Shown: piece after piece, positions 10,209 through 19,900 of the stretch
How the letters are laid out: each line of letters starts with the position of its first letter
Numbering within the stretch: the first letter of the stretch is position 1
Assembly: GCA_014925825.1 (NCBI GenBank)
Contig: JACGCK010000422.1
Location: 1 to 25,336 of the forward strand
DNA from: Pholiota molesta
Taxonomy: Eukaryota; Basidiomycota; Agaricomycetes; Agaricales; Strophariaceae
DNA length: 25,336 nucleotides
Reading direction: 5' to 3'
Notes under the pieces: generated by a model
Told to the model about the DNA's origin: nothing
Seen by the model: the letters and a program-made list of their open reading frames with translations, nothing else
The model's database searches: none
Made by a program: the position numbers and the translations under genes

Positions 10209-12753
10209 TCTCATGCATGAACCCTATGGCTATTACCCAGATAAAAATATTGCATCCAGAGAGGTAACTACCCATCTCACCCAGCTGGCTTTGAATATTT
10301 CCATGCATTCCTAGTGCTCACTGCTGGTCACTGGTGGCAGTCCTGCTGCTCACTATGCTCAACAGTGTTGAGCACTGCTTGTCGCTGTTTTCAGGGTCAT
10401 CCCAAAAAGGAAGCAATCAAAAAAATTCCAAAAGAAGAATAACAAATTACTAAGCTTTTTTCCCCATCATTTGTCAGCACTTGAGCATCTATCATTAGAT
10501 TTGACCCATTTTGGGACTTTCTGCTCATTGGCCCATCAAATATGCCATCAAGGACCAAACACATGATCTGGTACCTAAACACATGACCACACATGACTGC
10601 AAATGAGGCAGGGACCCTCCTAGGGGTGGGAAATGCCTAAAATAGCATTTTCCCAATATCATTGGAAATGCACCTGGGTAGCTGGTGCACCCTATATTGG
10701 ACCCACAGGGACCATAATATACCAAAAGATGGGGAATTAAATTATAAATCCACCTGTGAAAGATTCATATGGATAGCTTTGAGGTAGGATGTTATAGCTC
10801 TCATTAATACCTTCAATTCAAGATAGGCCGGAAGGAAATAGAGTAAGTGAGTGGAAATATATGGTGGAATTAATAGTCAAAACATCGGACTACATCAAGG
10901 TTATCTATGTTACTTATCATAGACATGTTTAAAGCATGTTTCATTAGAATGTTTCCACAATATCTTTCCACTCACTCACTCCAATTCTTTCCGGCTTCTC
11001 TCTAATTGTAGATATTGATGAGAGCTATAATATCCCAGCTCTACAGAATTTTGGAATGGTTATGTGAATTGCTATAGGCAGAATACCTCTATTTCTGCTA
11101 TATTTTACCATTCTTGTCATATCACCGATAAAATGCATTGAGAAGAGGATTGTTGAGTGGCAGAACTAAAGAAGGCATGTTCAATATTTTAATGGATGAT
11201 TTAACTTGTTTATAGCTACAGTATTGGTTGAGATATTGATTTATCAAAGAGGATATACAGTAATCTCTCTATTTATGGGTATGGAGCTATAGAACAGTAT
11301 CCAGGTAGCTTATAAACTACCAGGAGTTGTAGTAGGTACCTACCTCTAGCTTTCCACTGTTCTATATGTGCTAATAAGCATCATAAATACAGTGAAAACC
11401 CCAAATGCAGTGTCCAAAATACAGAGATATCGAAATAACAAATACTGCATGTATTATAGTGCTGTGTAAATGTTATAGACGCATAGTACCATATTTATAT
11501 TAAATATTAGAAAAAAGAACGAAGCAATTGGATAGGAATTGAGGGAGGAAATGAATTTCCAATATAAGGGGGAGGGGGAGAGTGCCACCAATCCATGCCC
11601 GGATTGGGTGAGGCCGCGCTCGGCAGCGCTAAAAATAGCATCTTCCGGCCAGCAAAGCAATATCCAGGCCATCCCCATGTCCAGTTCAGTGCCTTCCCAG
11701 CCTCAGATTCTTATAATCAGGGTGTCATTAAATCCGATAAATTCAGGGGAATCCAACGAGCCTACGCGCGCTTCGGCGCGATCAGCGGTCAATATTCTAT
11801 TTACAAACAACCATTTCCTTTATAGGGCCTCGGAGAGTTGTTCAATCACGACGAGTAGGGTACCGTTGGAAAGGTGTTTTATTAACCTATTTTATGGTAT
11901 AATATACGCGCGGATAGTAGAAGCGTAGCCGGCGCTAATGCGGTGCGAGCGCAAATATATCCGGAGCATTTTACCGAGCGAGGAATGGACGTAAAATTAT
12001 GATCAAGAACGCGTTCGAAGCGCGCGTTTGATACCTATAGACAGCTGCTTTGATTATAGAAAACGACCCAGCGGTTGTGGAGGAAAGCAGCCATCAATGT
12101 GTGCGCTTATTTTGCCCAAATAGTAATCCGCTTCTAGGGCCTGAACCAATAAAGCTATCCATATTAATCTTTCACAGGTGGATTTATAATTTAATTCCCC
12201 ATCTTTCGGTATAATATGGTCCCTGTGGGTCCCATATAGGGTGCACCAGCTACCCAGGTGCATTTCCAATGATATTGGGAAAATGCTATTTTAGGCATTT
12301 CCCACCCCTAGGAGGGTCCCTGCCTCATTTGCAGTCATGTGTGGTCATGTGGTTAGGTACCAGATCATGTGTTTGGTCCTTGATGGCATATTTGATGGGC
12401 CAATGAGCAGAAATGGGTCAAATCTAATGATAGATGCTCAAGTGCTGACAAATGATGGGGGAAAACAGCTTACAAATTTGTCATTCTTCTTTTGGACTTT
12501 TTTTTGATTGTTTCCTTTTTGGGCCGACCCTGAAAACAGCAACGAGCAGTGCTTGGCACTGTTGAGCACAGTAAGCAGCAGTGGCAGCTACAGTGAGCAG
12601 CAGGACTGCCACCAGCAACCAGCAGCGAGCACTAGGAATGGGCAGAAATATTCAAAGCCAGCTAGGTGAGATGGGTAGTTACCTCTCTGGATGCAATATT
12701 TTTATCTGGGTAATAGCCATAGGGTTCATGCATGAGACTAGCAGACACTGGTG
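10193..12753. mobile_element. Element D: second giant palindromic (foldback-like) element
   Basis: 2,561 bp bounded by inverted CACCAGTGTCTGCTAG (10193-10208 and 12738-12753). The arms are about 10193-10868 and 10952-12753 around an 80-nt loop. The loop and arms match element C, but the element lies in the opposite orientation: D's complete arm is on the right. The left arm has lost about 1.1 kb at a junction near 10780 (GATAGCTTT joined to GAGGTAGG). No target-site duplication is visible (left flank GTATTAT, right flank CACTGTG). No protein is supported; the ORFs are palindrome shadows. Confidence 0.72.
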
Positions 12754-12774
12754 CACTGTGCAGAGGGCAGGGAT
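12754..12774. other. 21-bp spacer between element D and the LARD LTR
   Basis: The only sequence left between two independent elements. The five bases before the LTR are GGGAT, the predicted left target duplication of the LARD; its partner lies beyond the window. Confidence 0.4.
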
Positions 12775-14187
12775 TGTGACGACTGGATACTTAGGTACTT
12801 GTACAGAGGACTGTAGATCACATGATAGTCACATGTTACCATATAGATACAGCCATCCAGCTGTATTAGATAATCAGATTTACCTTTAACCTTTACTTGA
12901 AGGACGAATCCACACACTGCCGGTATGACCAGATAGTCTACTCCCTACCATTAAGGCTGGACACGAGTAGTGTCTACTTGCAGGTACCTGTGAGTCAACT
13001 CGTGGGAATACTTGCAAGTATACTGACTCGCGGATCCGGATCACTCGTTCCCACGGGTATGTCCGGATCCGAGTATGGATTTCCGGGATAGCAAATACTT
13101 GTGCAAGTACTTGTGGATATTGATATATTTAATTCTCTATGGCACTAATAATCATATTGCTAAATTTTATCTAATTGTGACTCTGAAAAGTATTTGACAT
13201 GGTAATATCTGGGTAGTATAATTCAGAGAAGACAAAAATCGGTGGAGAAATGAGTGAGAAACAACTAAAATACTAGCCAATGCAGTGGTTGAGCGCATTT
13301 TGTAATATCTCAATCAATTCTCAGCCAAATATTATGGTCGTATGCTTATTACAAAGGTAATTTAAATATCTAACTGTACGCCAATTTGCGAAAGGGCGAT
13401 GGCTATATCAAACGAAGCATAGGCAAAAGCGTCTTTAAAGTAGTCAAAAAGAGTAGAAAACATAGATACTACTATAGCTCAGCCGAATGTTGCTCAAATA
13501 TTAAGGTCTAAATTGTATCCTGTAGATCTACATGTCTTCTATTTATGTGCAAGTTTGCAAAAGGTACGGGTGGTTAACGTTTGAACTGCAGGTAAAAGCG
13601 TTTTTAGACGCCCAAAGTACTTACTTAAATCAAATTATTAATAACTTTGTCAATTCTTATGCTAAAAATACAATCTCGGCATCGTTCGAAAGAACTTTTA
13701 GAGTTCTATAGGTCTATACAATTTATTTACTACATGACTCTTTGCAAGTACTTGCAAGTTTACCTGTAAGTACTCAGCTCTACTTGTAAGGCAACAAGTA
13801 CTTGCATACTTGCCAATACTTGTGAGTAAATACTCACGGATCCGAGTCATCCGTGGGAAACTACTTGTACGGATCCAAGTATGAGATTTTAGTACTTCAA
13901 TACTCGCGAGTAAGGATCCGCGAGACTCGCGAGTATACTCGTGTCCTGCCTTACCTACCATGGGTCATATGGGGGCACAGGCGAGCCTTACCACGCAGAT
14001 CTCTCTGGCTGAGCATCCATCCCTGCTTGCCTGGTCAACGGCTCACATTGCCCTGGATAGGGTCACATTCCTCCTGAGTAGGATTACAACTCTCTCTCCC
14101 TGGATCTCCATCCAGCCCTCTCCCCAGGTCTCCTTCAGCCTTCCCTGAAGTCCCCTCGAATGCCAGATGCAGACCACAGGCATCACA
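12775..14187 (+). repeat. 5' LTR of the LARD, split by element B
   Basis: Starts with TG at 12775. The first 137 bp are repeated at the window end. Element B plus its 8-bp duplication (1,010 bp) interrupts it at 12951/12952. The right end is placed at CATCACA (14187) because a TGG-type primer site follows; this end is less certain than the start. Confidence 0.6.
12952..13953. mobile_element. Element B: hAT-type non-autonomous element, same core as A but different ends
   Basis: 1,002 bp, with termini TAAGGCTGGACACGAGTA (12952-12969) and the inverse of TAAGGCAGGACACGAGTA (13936-13953). It is flanked by an exact 8-bp duplication CCTACCAT (12944-12951, 13954-13961), as in hAT transposons. Subterminal regions (about 12965-13110 and 13735-13940) are arrays of ACTTGCAAGTACTTG, ACTCGCGAGTA and GGATCCG motifs. 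The core (about 13200-13705) is the inverse of the core of element A, with scattered substitutions. No transposase is encoded. Because B sits inside the LARD LTR, it is younger than that LARD copy. Confidence 0.85.
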
Positions 14188-14210
14188 ATGGTGGGGGCAC
14201 CGCGGACTTC
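14188..14210 (+). other. Candidate primer-binding site of the LARD
   Basis: TGGTGGGGGCACC starts at 14189, one base after the proposed LTR end. A TGG start complements the CCA end of a tRNA. Which tRNA is not determined. Confidence 0.35.
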
Positions 14211-14700
14211 TTTCCAAGAAGGTTTCAAGACGACCTGGCACTCCTTGCCTGTCCTCCCTTGGGTCTGTGGAGGTTGACTATGATGAGTAGTCCCCCCTAG
14301 GATCTGAGGTCCTCTGAACCCCAGTGGGTTGACCTTTCAATGCCAGCTGGCATCTGATTTGTGTCCCTACTAAGGGTTTGGGCTTAGGACTTGCTTAGGA
14401 CTCCCTCCTTTCTTCTCCCCTTGGATTTCAGTGGGTTGACTGTCTCTGATAGTCCCTACTCATTTCTAAGGTTCCTCCTGACCCACAGTGGGTTGACATT
14501 TGTGCCAGCTGGTACTTGTGTCCCTACTCCTGGGTTGGACTCTATCTTTCTCTTTTTCCCTTTATGCTCTCCCTTCACCTTTTTGCTATGCCCTTCACCC
14601 CTTTTCTACCTTCCCTCTGGTCCTAGGAATGGTCCTCAGCCAAGGAGTTCCTCTGGAATTGGACTTATGATGATTTGGAAGGAAGATGATGATACTGGTT
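14211..14700. other. LARD leader: pyrimidine-rich, with short degenerate repeats
   Basis: No coding support. CAGTGGGTTGAC occurs at about 14323, 14429 and 14487, twice followed by GCCAGCTGG and GTGTCCCTACT-like text, so a degenerate short repeat exists. The plus strand is C/T-rich from about 14390 to 14630. Confidence 0.45.
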
Positions 14701-15558
14701 GGATTGATGGCCCCATATCTCCCCAACCACTCCTTAGATCGACAAGCGGATTTCTGCGGCTTGTAGCCCTCGTCAAAGCAATATCGAACGCGCCCTCGAT
14801 GGCCCCAAACGACCCACCTTTGGGTGAGAAACAGATGCTGAGACATTTCGATGTCCTGAGACGAAATCGATTCGTTCTCGCTTCCCAAACCTCGGACCAT
14901 CAAGATCTCTTCGGATTCGAGCTCGTCTCATCCGTCCGGTTCTTTCGAGCCCAAGATCGTTGAATTCCGAGCGCAGGAAGTTTCCGAAATCCCTGCATGT
15001 TGTTATGCTCCTCTGTTTCTGGTCTAAGAACAGAGATGCATCTGTTTCTCCTCAACCGTTCCATGGATCGCCAAGCGGTTTCTTGCTGCTTGTGGGCCTT
15101 ATCAAATCGATATCGAATGCGCCTTCAATCACCTCAGATACCCCACTTTTGAGTGAGAAGCGGATGATGAGACATTTCGATGTCTTGAGACGAAATCGAT
15201 TCGTTCTCGCCTTCCAGACCCCGGATCATTAAGGTCTTTTCGGATTCGAGCTCGGCTCATCCGTCCGGTTCTGGAGAGCCCAAGATCATCGAATTCCGAG
15301 CAGACGACGTCTCCAAATTCTTCGATGTCCTCCTGCCCTGCTGTTCCTACTCTGAGGACAGAGTTTCATCCGCTTCTCCTCAACCAGTCCACGGATTGTC
15401 ACGCGGTTTTTTTCGCTCCGTCGCGCCTGTCGAGGCGTTTCCAACGAGCCCCTGCGCGTGTCTAGCAAGCGATTTCCAAGCGAGATATGGCCTTTGAGAC
15501 ATTTTGGTCTCCTGATGTGAAACCAAATTCGTTCTCATCAACGACTGCCCGTATCTGG

Positions 15559-15563
15559 GTGAT
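15559..15563. repeat. Target-site duplication GTGAT (left) of the chromovirus
   Basis: GTGAT directly precedes the 5' LTR and recurs at 22348-22352 directly after the 3' LTR. Confidence 0.9.
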
Positions 15564-15828
15564 TGTAAGGATGGCCGTCACCTGACCTTACACCAGTAGA
15601 TACATACGACGCGTCCGATCCATTTAGGATCTCACCTCTTCCTTTCCGATATACACCTACTCTTACCATACCACACACACATCTCATCCCCTCCTCTTCT
15701 CATAGACACCGCTCTTACCCAAACTCAATAAATCCACAACTTGATCCTGTCTTTTTCGGTCCGATTCCGTAAGTCATCGAACCTCGCTTCATTTCAGTGT
15801 ATTCCACTCCATACGGAGTGGTCTTTCA
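15564..15828 (+). repeat. 5' LTR of the chromovirus
   Basis: Starts TGTAAGGATGG and ends GGTCTTTCA. It contains an AATAAA polyadenylation-type signal at 15727-15732 and a GATATA box-like element near 15647. No mismatch to 22083-22347 was seen. Confidence 0.93.
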
Positions 15829-16229
15829 CTTTTTTTTTGACATCAATCAACTTGTGACGGATTTATTGCACTCGAGACACTCCTGTGCACATCAAAGACT
15901 CGCGTTAATCGCTTTCTCACAACGGCTTCACCGTTTACTTCTCCTTCTTCTACGGAACTGTATAGTACTCCAGTCTCCCGCATCCTCCAGTTTTCTCCAG
16001 ACACCAGCTCCAGCTCCAGCCCCAGCCTATAGCGTGTCTCAGTTTATCCCCAGGTACTTGGGCTATCGTACTTCTTGGGGCGCATATATTCGCTATTTTT
16101 GGAATTAGCGCGCATATATTTTAGGCTCGAGCTTATTTTTGATCCGTCCCTGATCTTCGCTGTGATCTCTTGTCCAGCGCTGATATTTCTCTCAATCCAG
16201 CTCCCGTTTTCGACTCCTACTGTTAAAAG
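15829..16229 (+). other. Chromovirus 5' leader with a possible self-primer target
   Basis: No usual TGG-type tRNA primer site follows the LTR; the sequence is CTTTTTTTTTGACATC. At 15859-15868, GGATTTATTG is the exact complement of CAATAAATCC inside the LTR (15726-15735). This would fit self-priming as known for Tf1-like elements, but the distance from the LTR (30 nt) is larger than in Tf1. ORFs in this stretch look incidental. Confidence 0.4.
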
Positions 16230-16982
16230 ATGTCTAGTGGCTCACGCATCACCCCTGTTAGACCTCGTTTCACTAGGGCTTCCGCTAGGCAGAACAACTT
16301 GCCCGTTTTAGGTCCCTTAACGGGTGATAACGACCGTTCCGTTCTTAGGACGTCTCGATCTCCGGAACCTAAGGTCGAAAGCCCAGTCTCTAACCATTCG
16401 TCCCCTTCTTCGGGTGACTCGGACCCTTCGGATTTTTCTTTCACAAAAGATATCGAAGATTTATCCTCAAATCCTTCTTCAGCCGATTCCAGTTCTTCTT
16501 CTTTATCCTCTCTCCCAGATCTCATCCCTATCGAGGATTCTAGTGATTCTTCCGTGACCGAAGCAAACCCATCTTCCGTCGGCCCCTTAAACGACGGCCC
16601 TCCGGATCCTTCTGACGATTCTTCAAGTTCTTCTGACCCATCCGAGCCTTCTCATCCCGAAGACAATTCGAGTTCGTCGGACGAATCTTCAGCCGGAAGC
16701 GAACCCTCAGTTGTAGAAACGAATTACTCTGACAATATCGCCATTCACCCCACTGGCTCTGACTCTTCTTCCGATTCCGAAATCATGACTACCGCCAGCG
16801 CACCGTCTTTCATTGAAACTTCCCATAAATATCCTCCTTTGATCCTCGAGTGCGAGAATATCACCCCGGCTCTCTTACGCGACTGGGAGAAAGAAGCGCT
16901 TGTTCACTTCCATCGAAAGAAGATCGCCGAGGAGGAACGCGTCACCGAAATTTTTGGCTGTTTCCGCAAAACGAGCTTTTAG
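16230..16982 (+). CDS. gag: Chromovirus Gag, N-terminal part (frame ends inside the capsid domain)
   Basis: Begins MSSGSRITP at an ATG with a good context (AAAAG before it). Residues about 50-190 are Ser/Asp/Glu/Pro-rich and disordered. From about 205 a retrotransposon capsid-type domain begins (LLRDWEKEALVHF, RVTEIFGCF). The frame stops at a TAG at 16980-16982, but the rest of the same domain (LEAWLERNRDEW, FRDFMAVMRSSFLEKDWE) continues in the -1 frame, from about 16970. The switch point is near the AAAA run at 16968-16971. Either a one-base loss (real or assembly error) or -1 frameshifting explains this. The site has no canonical X XXY YYZ heptamer, and a programmed shift in the middle of a capsid domain would be odd. 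Confidence 0.8.
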   Translation: MSSGSRITPVRPRFTRASARQNNLPVLGPLTGDNDRSVLRTSRSPEPKVESPVSNHSSPSSGDSDPSDFSFTKDIEDLSSNPSSADSSSSSLSSLPDLIPIEDSSDSSVTEANPSSVGPLNDGPPDPSDDSSSSSDPSEPSHPEDNSSSSDESSAGSEPSVVETNYSDNIAIHPTGSDSSSDSEIMTTASAPSFIETSHKYPPLILECENITPALLRDWEKEALVHFHRKKIAEEERVTEIFGCFRKTSF

Positions 16983-19900
16983 AGGCTTGGCTCGAGCGCA
17001 ACAGAGACGAATGGGAAGCGCTTATAGATTCTGAAGACGGTTTTTCTTTCCGCGATTTCATGGCCGTAATGCGATCTTCGTTCCTCGAGAAAGATTGGGA
17101 AAGAAAAATCTTACAGAACGACGTTCACGCGCGCATGGAACCCGATGAGAAGTTTTCCACCTTTTATAGGCGTATCACCATCGCAAACAACCAATTATCC
17201 CATTCCGAGTACTACGTGAAACCTACCGAGCTTCGTGATATCTTGACCCGCAATTTCTCCAAACGTTTGCGCGACGCTATCGACAGCCTGTCTGACTCTG
17301 AACGAGAGCGTATCGAAGACGAACCGGTCTTCGATAAATGGATTGCGAGGATTTTAAAGCTTGATATCACGAGCGCTAAAGCGCACGAAGCTCTAGCCTC
17401 CGCAGCCGAAAAGATGTTTCGAGAGAATTACGCTGGGTTCAACAGAAATGACTACGACTCTATGAACAAGCGCCAGAGGACTGGGTACTACGCTCCCACC
17501 GCTGCTATGGCTTCAAACGTGGCAACGGGCGCTAACGCGTATCCAACTCATAACCCTCCTGTTGGTTTCATTGGGCCCAGGATTTTCCCTCCCAAACTCA
17601 CGGAGGACGAGCGTTCGATCCTTCAGCGTCACCGTGGCTGCTACAAATGCCGACGTGTCAATGTCTTGTCTGACGATCATTCTGGCGCCAAATGCAATGA
17701 CGACCCCCCCTCTGGTATCAATTACAAGGTCATAACCGACGACTGGGCGCGTAGCTTCAACGGTAAACCTTCTCCTGTCAATCCAAAAATCGTCCCTGCT
17801 CAGGCATCTTTCAACCCTGCTCCTATGGGTCCCTCCGTCGCCCCTGTCGCCGCCACCGCGAGCTACTACCATAACCGTCCATCGCAATACACTCGTCACG
17901 AAAATCCCCCACCGGCTCCCCGCGTCGATAACAAACGAGAGCGTCTCGAGCACAATTACCCTTACAAACATGAAATCCCTCTGAATTATAGGGCTCAGTC
18001 TGCGCCGGTCACTAACGGTAGATTCTTACGCCAGAACGCTTCAGCTGGACCGTCGAACTTGCGCAGGGCCCGTTCTCCGCGTACTCCTTCTCCATCGCCT
18101 GAGCAGCGCTCCCAACGTGGCTCACCGATTGGTTTAGTAACACAGCGAGGGATCTCCCCTTCTTCCTCGAGTGAAAAGAGACGTTCTGACGATGATGGCT
18201 ACGCTTCAGATGATGTGAGTAATCACGCTTGTCTTGAACGCACAAGTCCTATAACAGTCGAGCACCTTTGGTGGACTGCTACCTGTGATTCTCCCGTGAA
18301 CGATTTTTCTGTCCCTGTCAGAACGTTACTCGACGACGGTGCTCACCTAGTTTTAATTGGGCCTGAACTCGTTTTGAAATTAGCGCTACCTATTCACAAG
18401 CTCAAGAAACCCATTGGCGCTACCTTGGCCTGGTCTGATACCCCATTCTCTTTTGTCGATTTCGTTGTCATTACTCTTAATTCCGTTAACAACGCCTGGT
18501 CGTCTAAGCCTACAATTGCCTTGATTTGTAATAACTTGTGTGCAGAAATTTTACTCGGGTTACCTTTCCTCCAGCATAATGGTATCGTTATTGATCATGA
18601 GCTTCGAACGGTCATTGATAAAAAATGTGGCTACGATTTACTGAACCCGGGGAAGATTTCTCCCCCTCCTGTTTTATTAACTCCTAAAGAGCGCCGGTCA
18701 GAATATAAAGAAAATAGGAAAAGGTTTAAAGCTGAATTGAAGTGGCGTCTAGCAATTCGACGCCGTGAATTATCCGAGAATACCGATTACAAAGAAAGCA
18801 AACCAGCTAATCCCATAGCAGCTATCACGAATAGAGTAGAAGAATTAGCCTCTTTACTCGAACTCCAGAAATACGAAGAACAAATTAAAGCTGATTTCGC
18901 ACCTATCTTCGAACCTATTCCTCACAGCTCTGAATTACCGGATGATGAAGTAGCCCGGATTGTTCTGATCGACCCTAAGAGACAAGTAAAAACTCGAACG
19001 TACCCATGTCCTCGACAATATCAAGACTCTTTCCAAGCTCTTATCAAACAGCGTTTAGACTCTGGCTTTATTCGGCTCTCTTCCAGTTCCCACTGTTCAC
19101 CGTCCTTTATTACCCCAAAAGCCGATCCAAAGGCAATGCCCCGTTGGGTTTGCGATTATCGTCAGCTCAACGACAATACTGTACCTGATAACTTCCCTAT
19201 ACCGGATGTAGATAATGTTTTACGGAGCTGCGCAAAGGGGAAAATCTGGGCGCAGATCGACATGACTGATAGTTTCTTCCAAACCCGGATGCACCCAGAT
19301 AGTATTAAATATACAGCGGTTACTACACCCTTTGGCGCCTACGAATGGCTCGTGATGCCCATGGGTTTCCGCAATTCGCCTTCTATCCACCAGAGACGAG
19401 TTACACGAGCTTTGCAACACCTCATTGGAAAAATTTGCTACATCTATTTAGATGATATTGTAATCTGGTCCGACTCCCTAGAAGAGCATATTCAGAATGT
19501 TAAAACGGTTCTACAAGCTCTGATTGACGCCCGTTTATATGTAAACAAGAAAAAGACTCACTTGTTTAAATACGAGATTAATTTCTTGGGTCACAAAGTC
19601 TCCCAATCTGGTATCGAGGCTGATTCTAAGAAAGTGGATAAGATATTAGATTGGCCTACGCCTGAATCCACGAAGGATGTTCGCAAATTTTTGGGCCTCG
19701 TGCGCTATTTAAACGCTTTCTTGCCACGTTTAGCAATACAGTCAGAAATATTGAGTGAATTGACTTTTAGAAAATACGACAAATGTTTTCCAGCTTGGAC
19801 ACCGAAACACGAAATGGCTTTTCAAAATATTAAAGAAATTGTCACCTCCAGAGAATGTCTTACAGTAATTGATCACTACGATCCCTCCAAGAAGATTTTT

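Noticed and set aside
14391..14963. 190-residue reading frame in the LARD leader
   Set aside because: Pyrimidine-rich low-complexity translation that runs into a 329-bp repeat unit; the frame is not kept in the next units (329 is not a multiple of three).
15797..16108. 103-residue frame across the LTR end and leader
   Set aside because: Begins in the LTR, T-rich composition, no relation to Gag; Gag starts at 16230.
17513..17971. 152-residue reverse-strand frame inside pol, and other antisense frames there
   Set aside because: Antisense shadows of a clearly coding region with no domain of their own.
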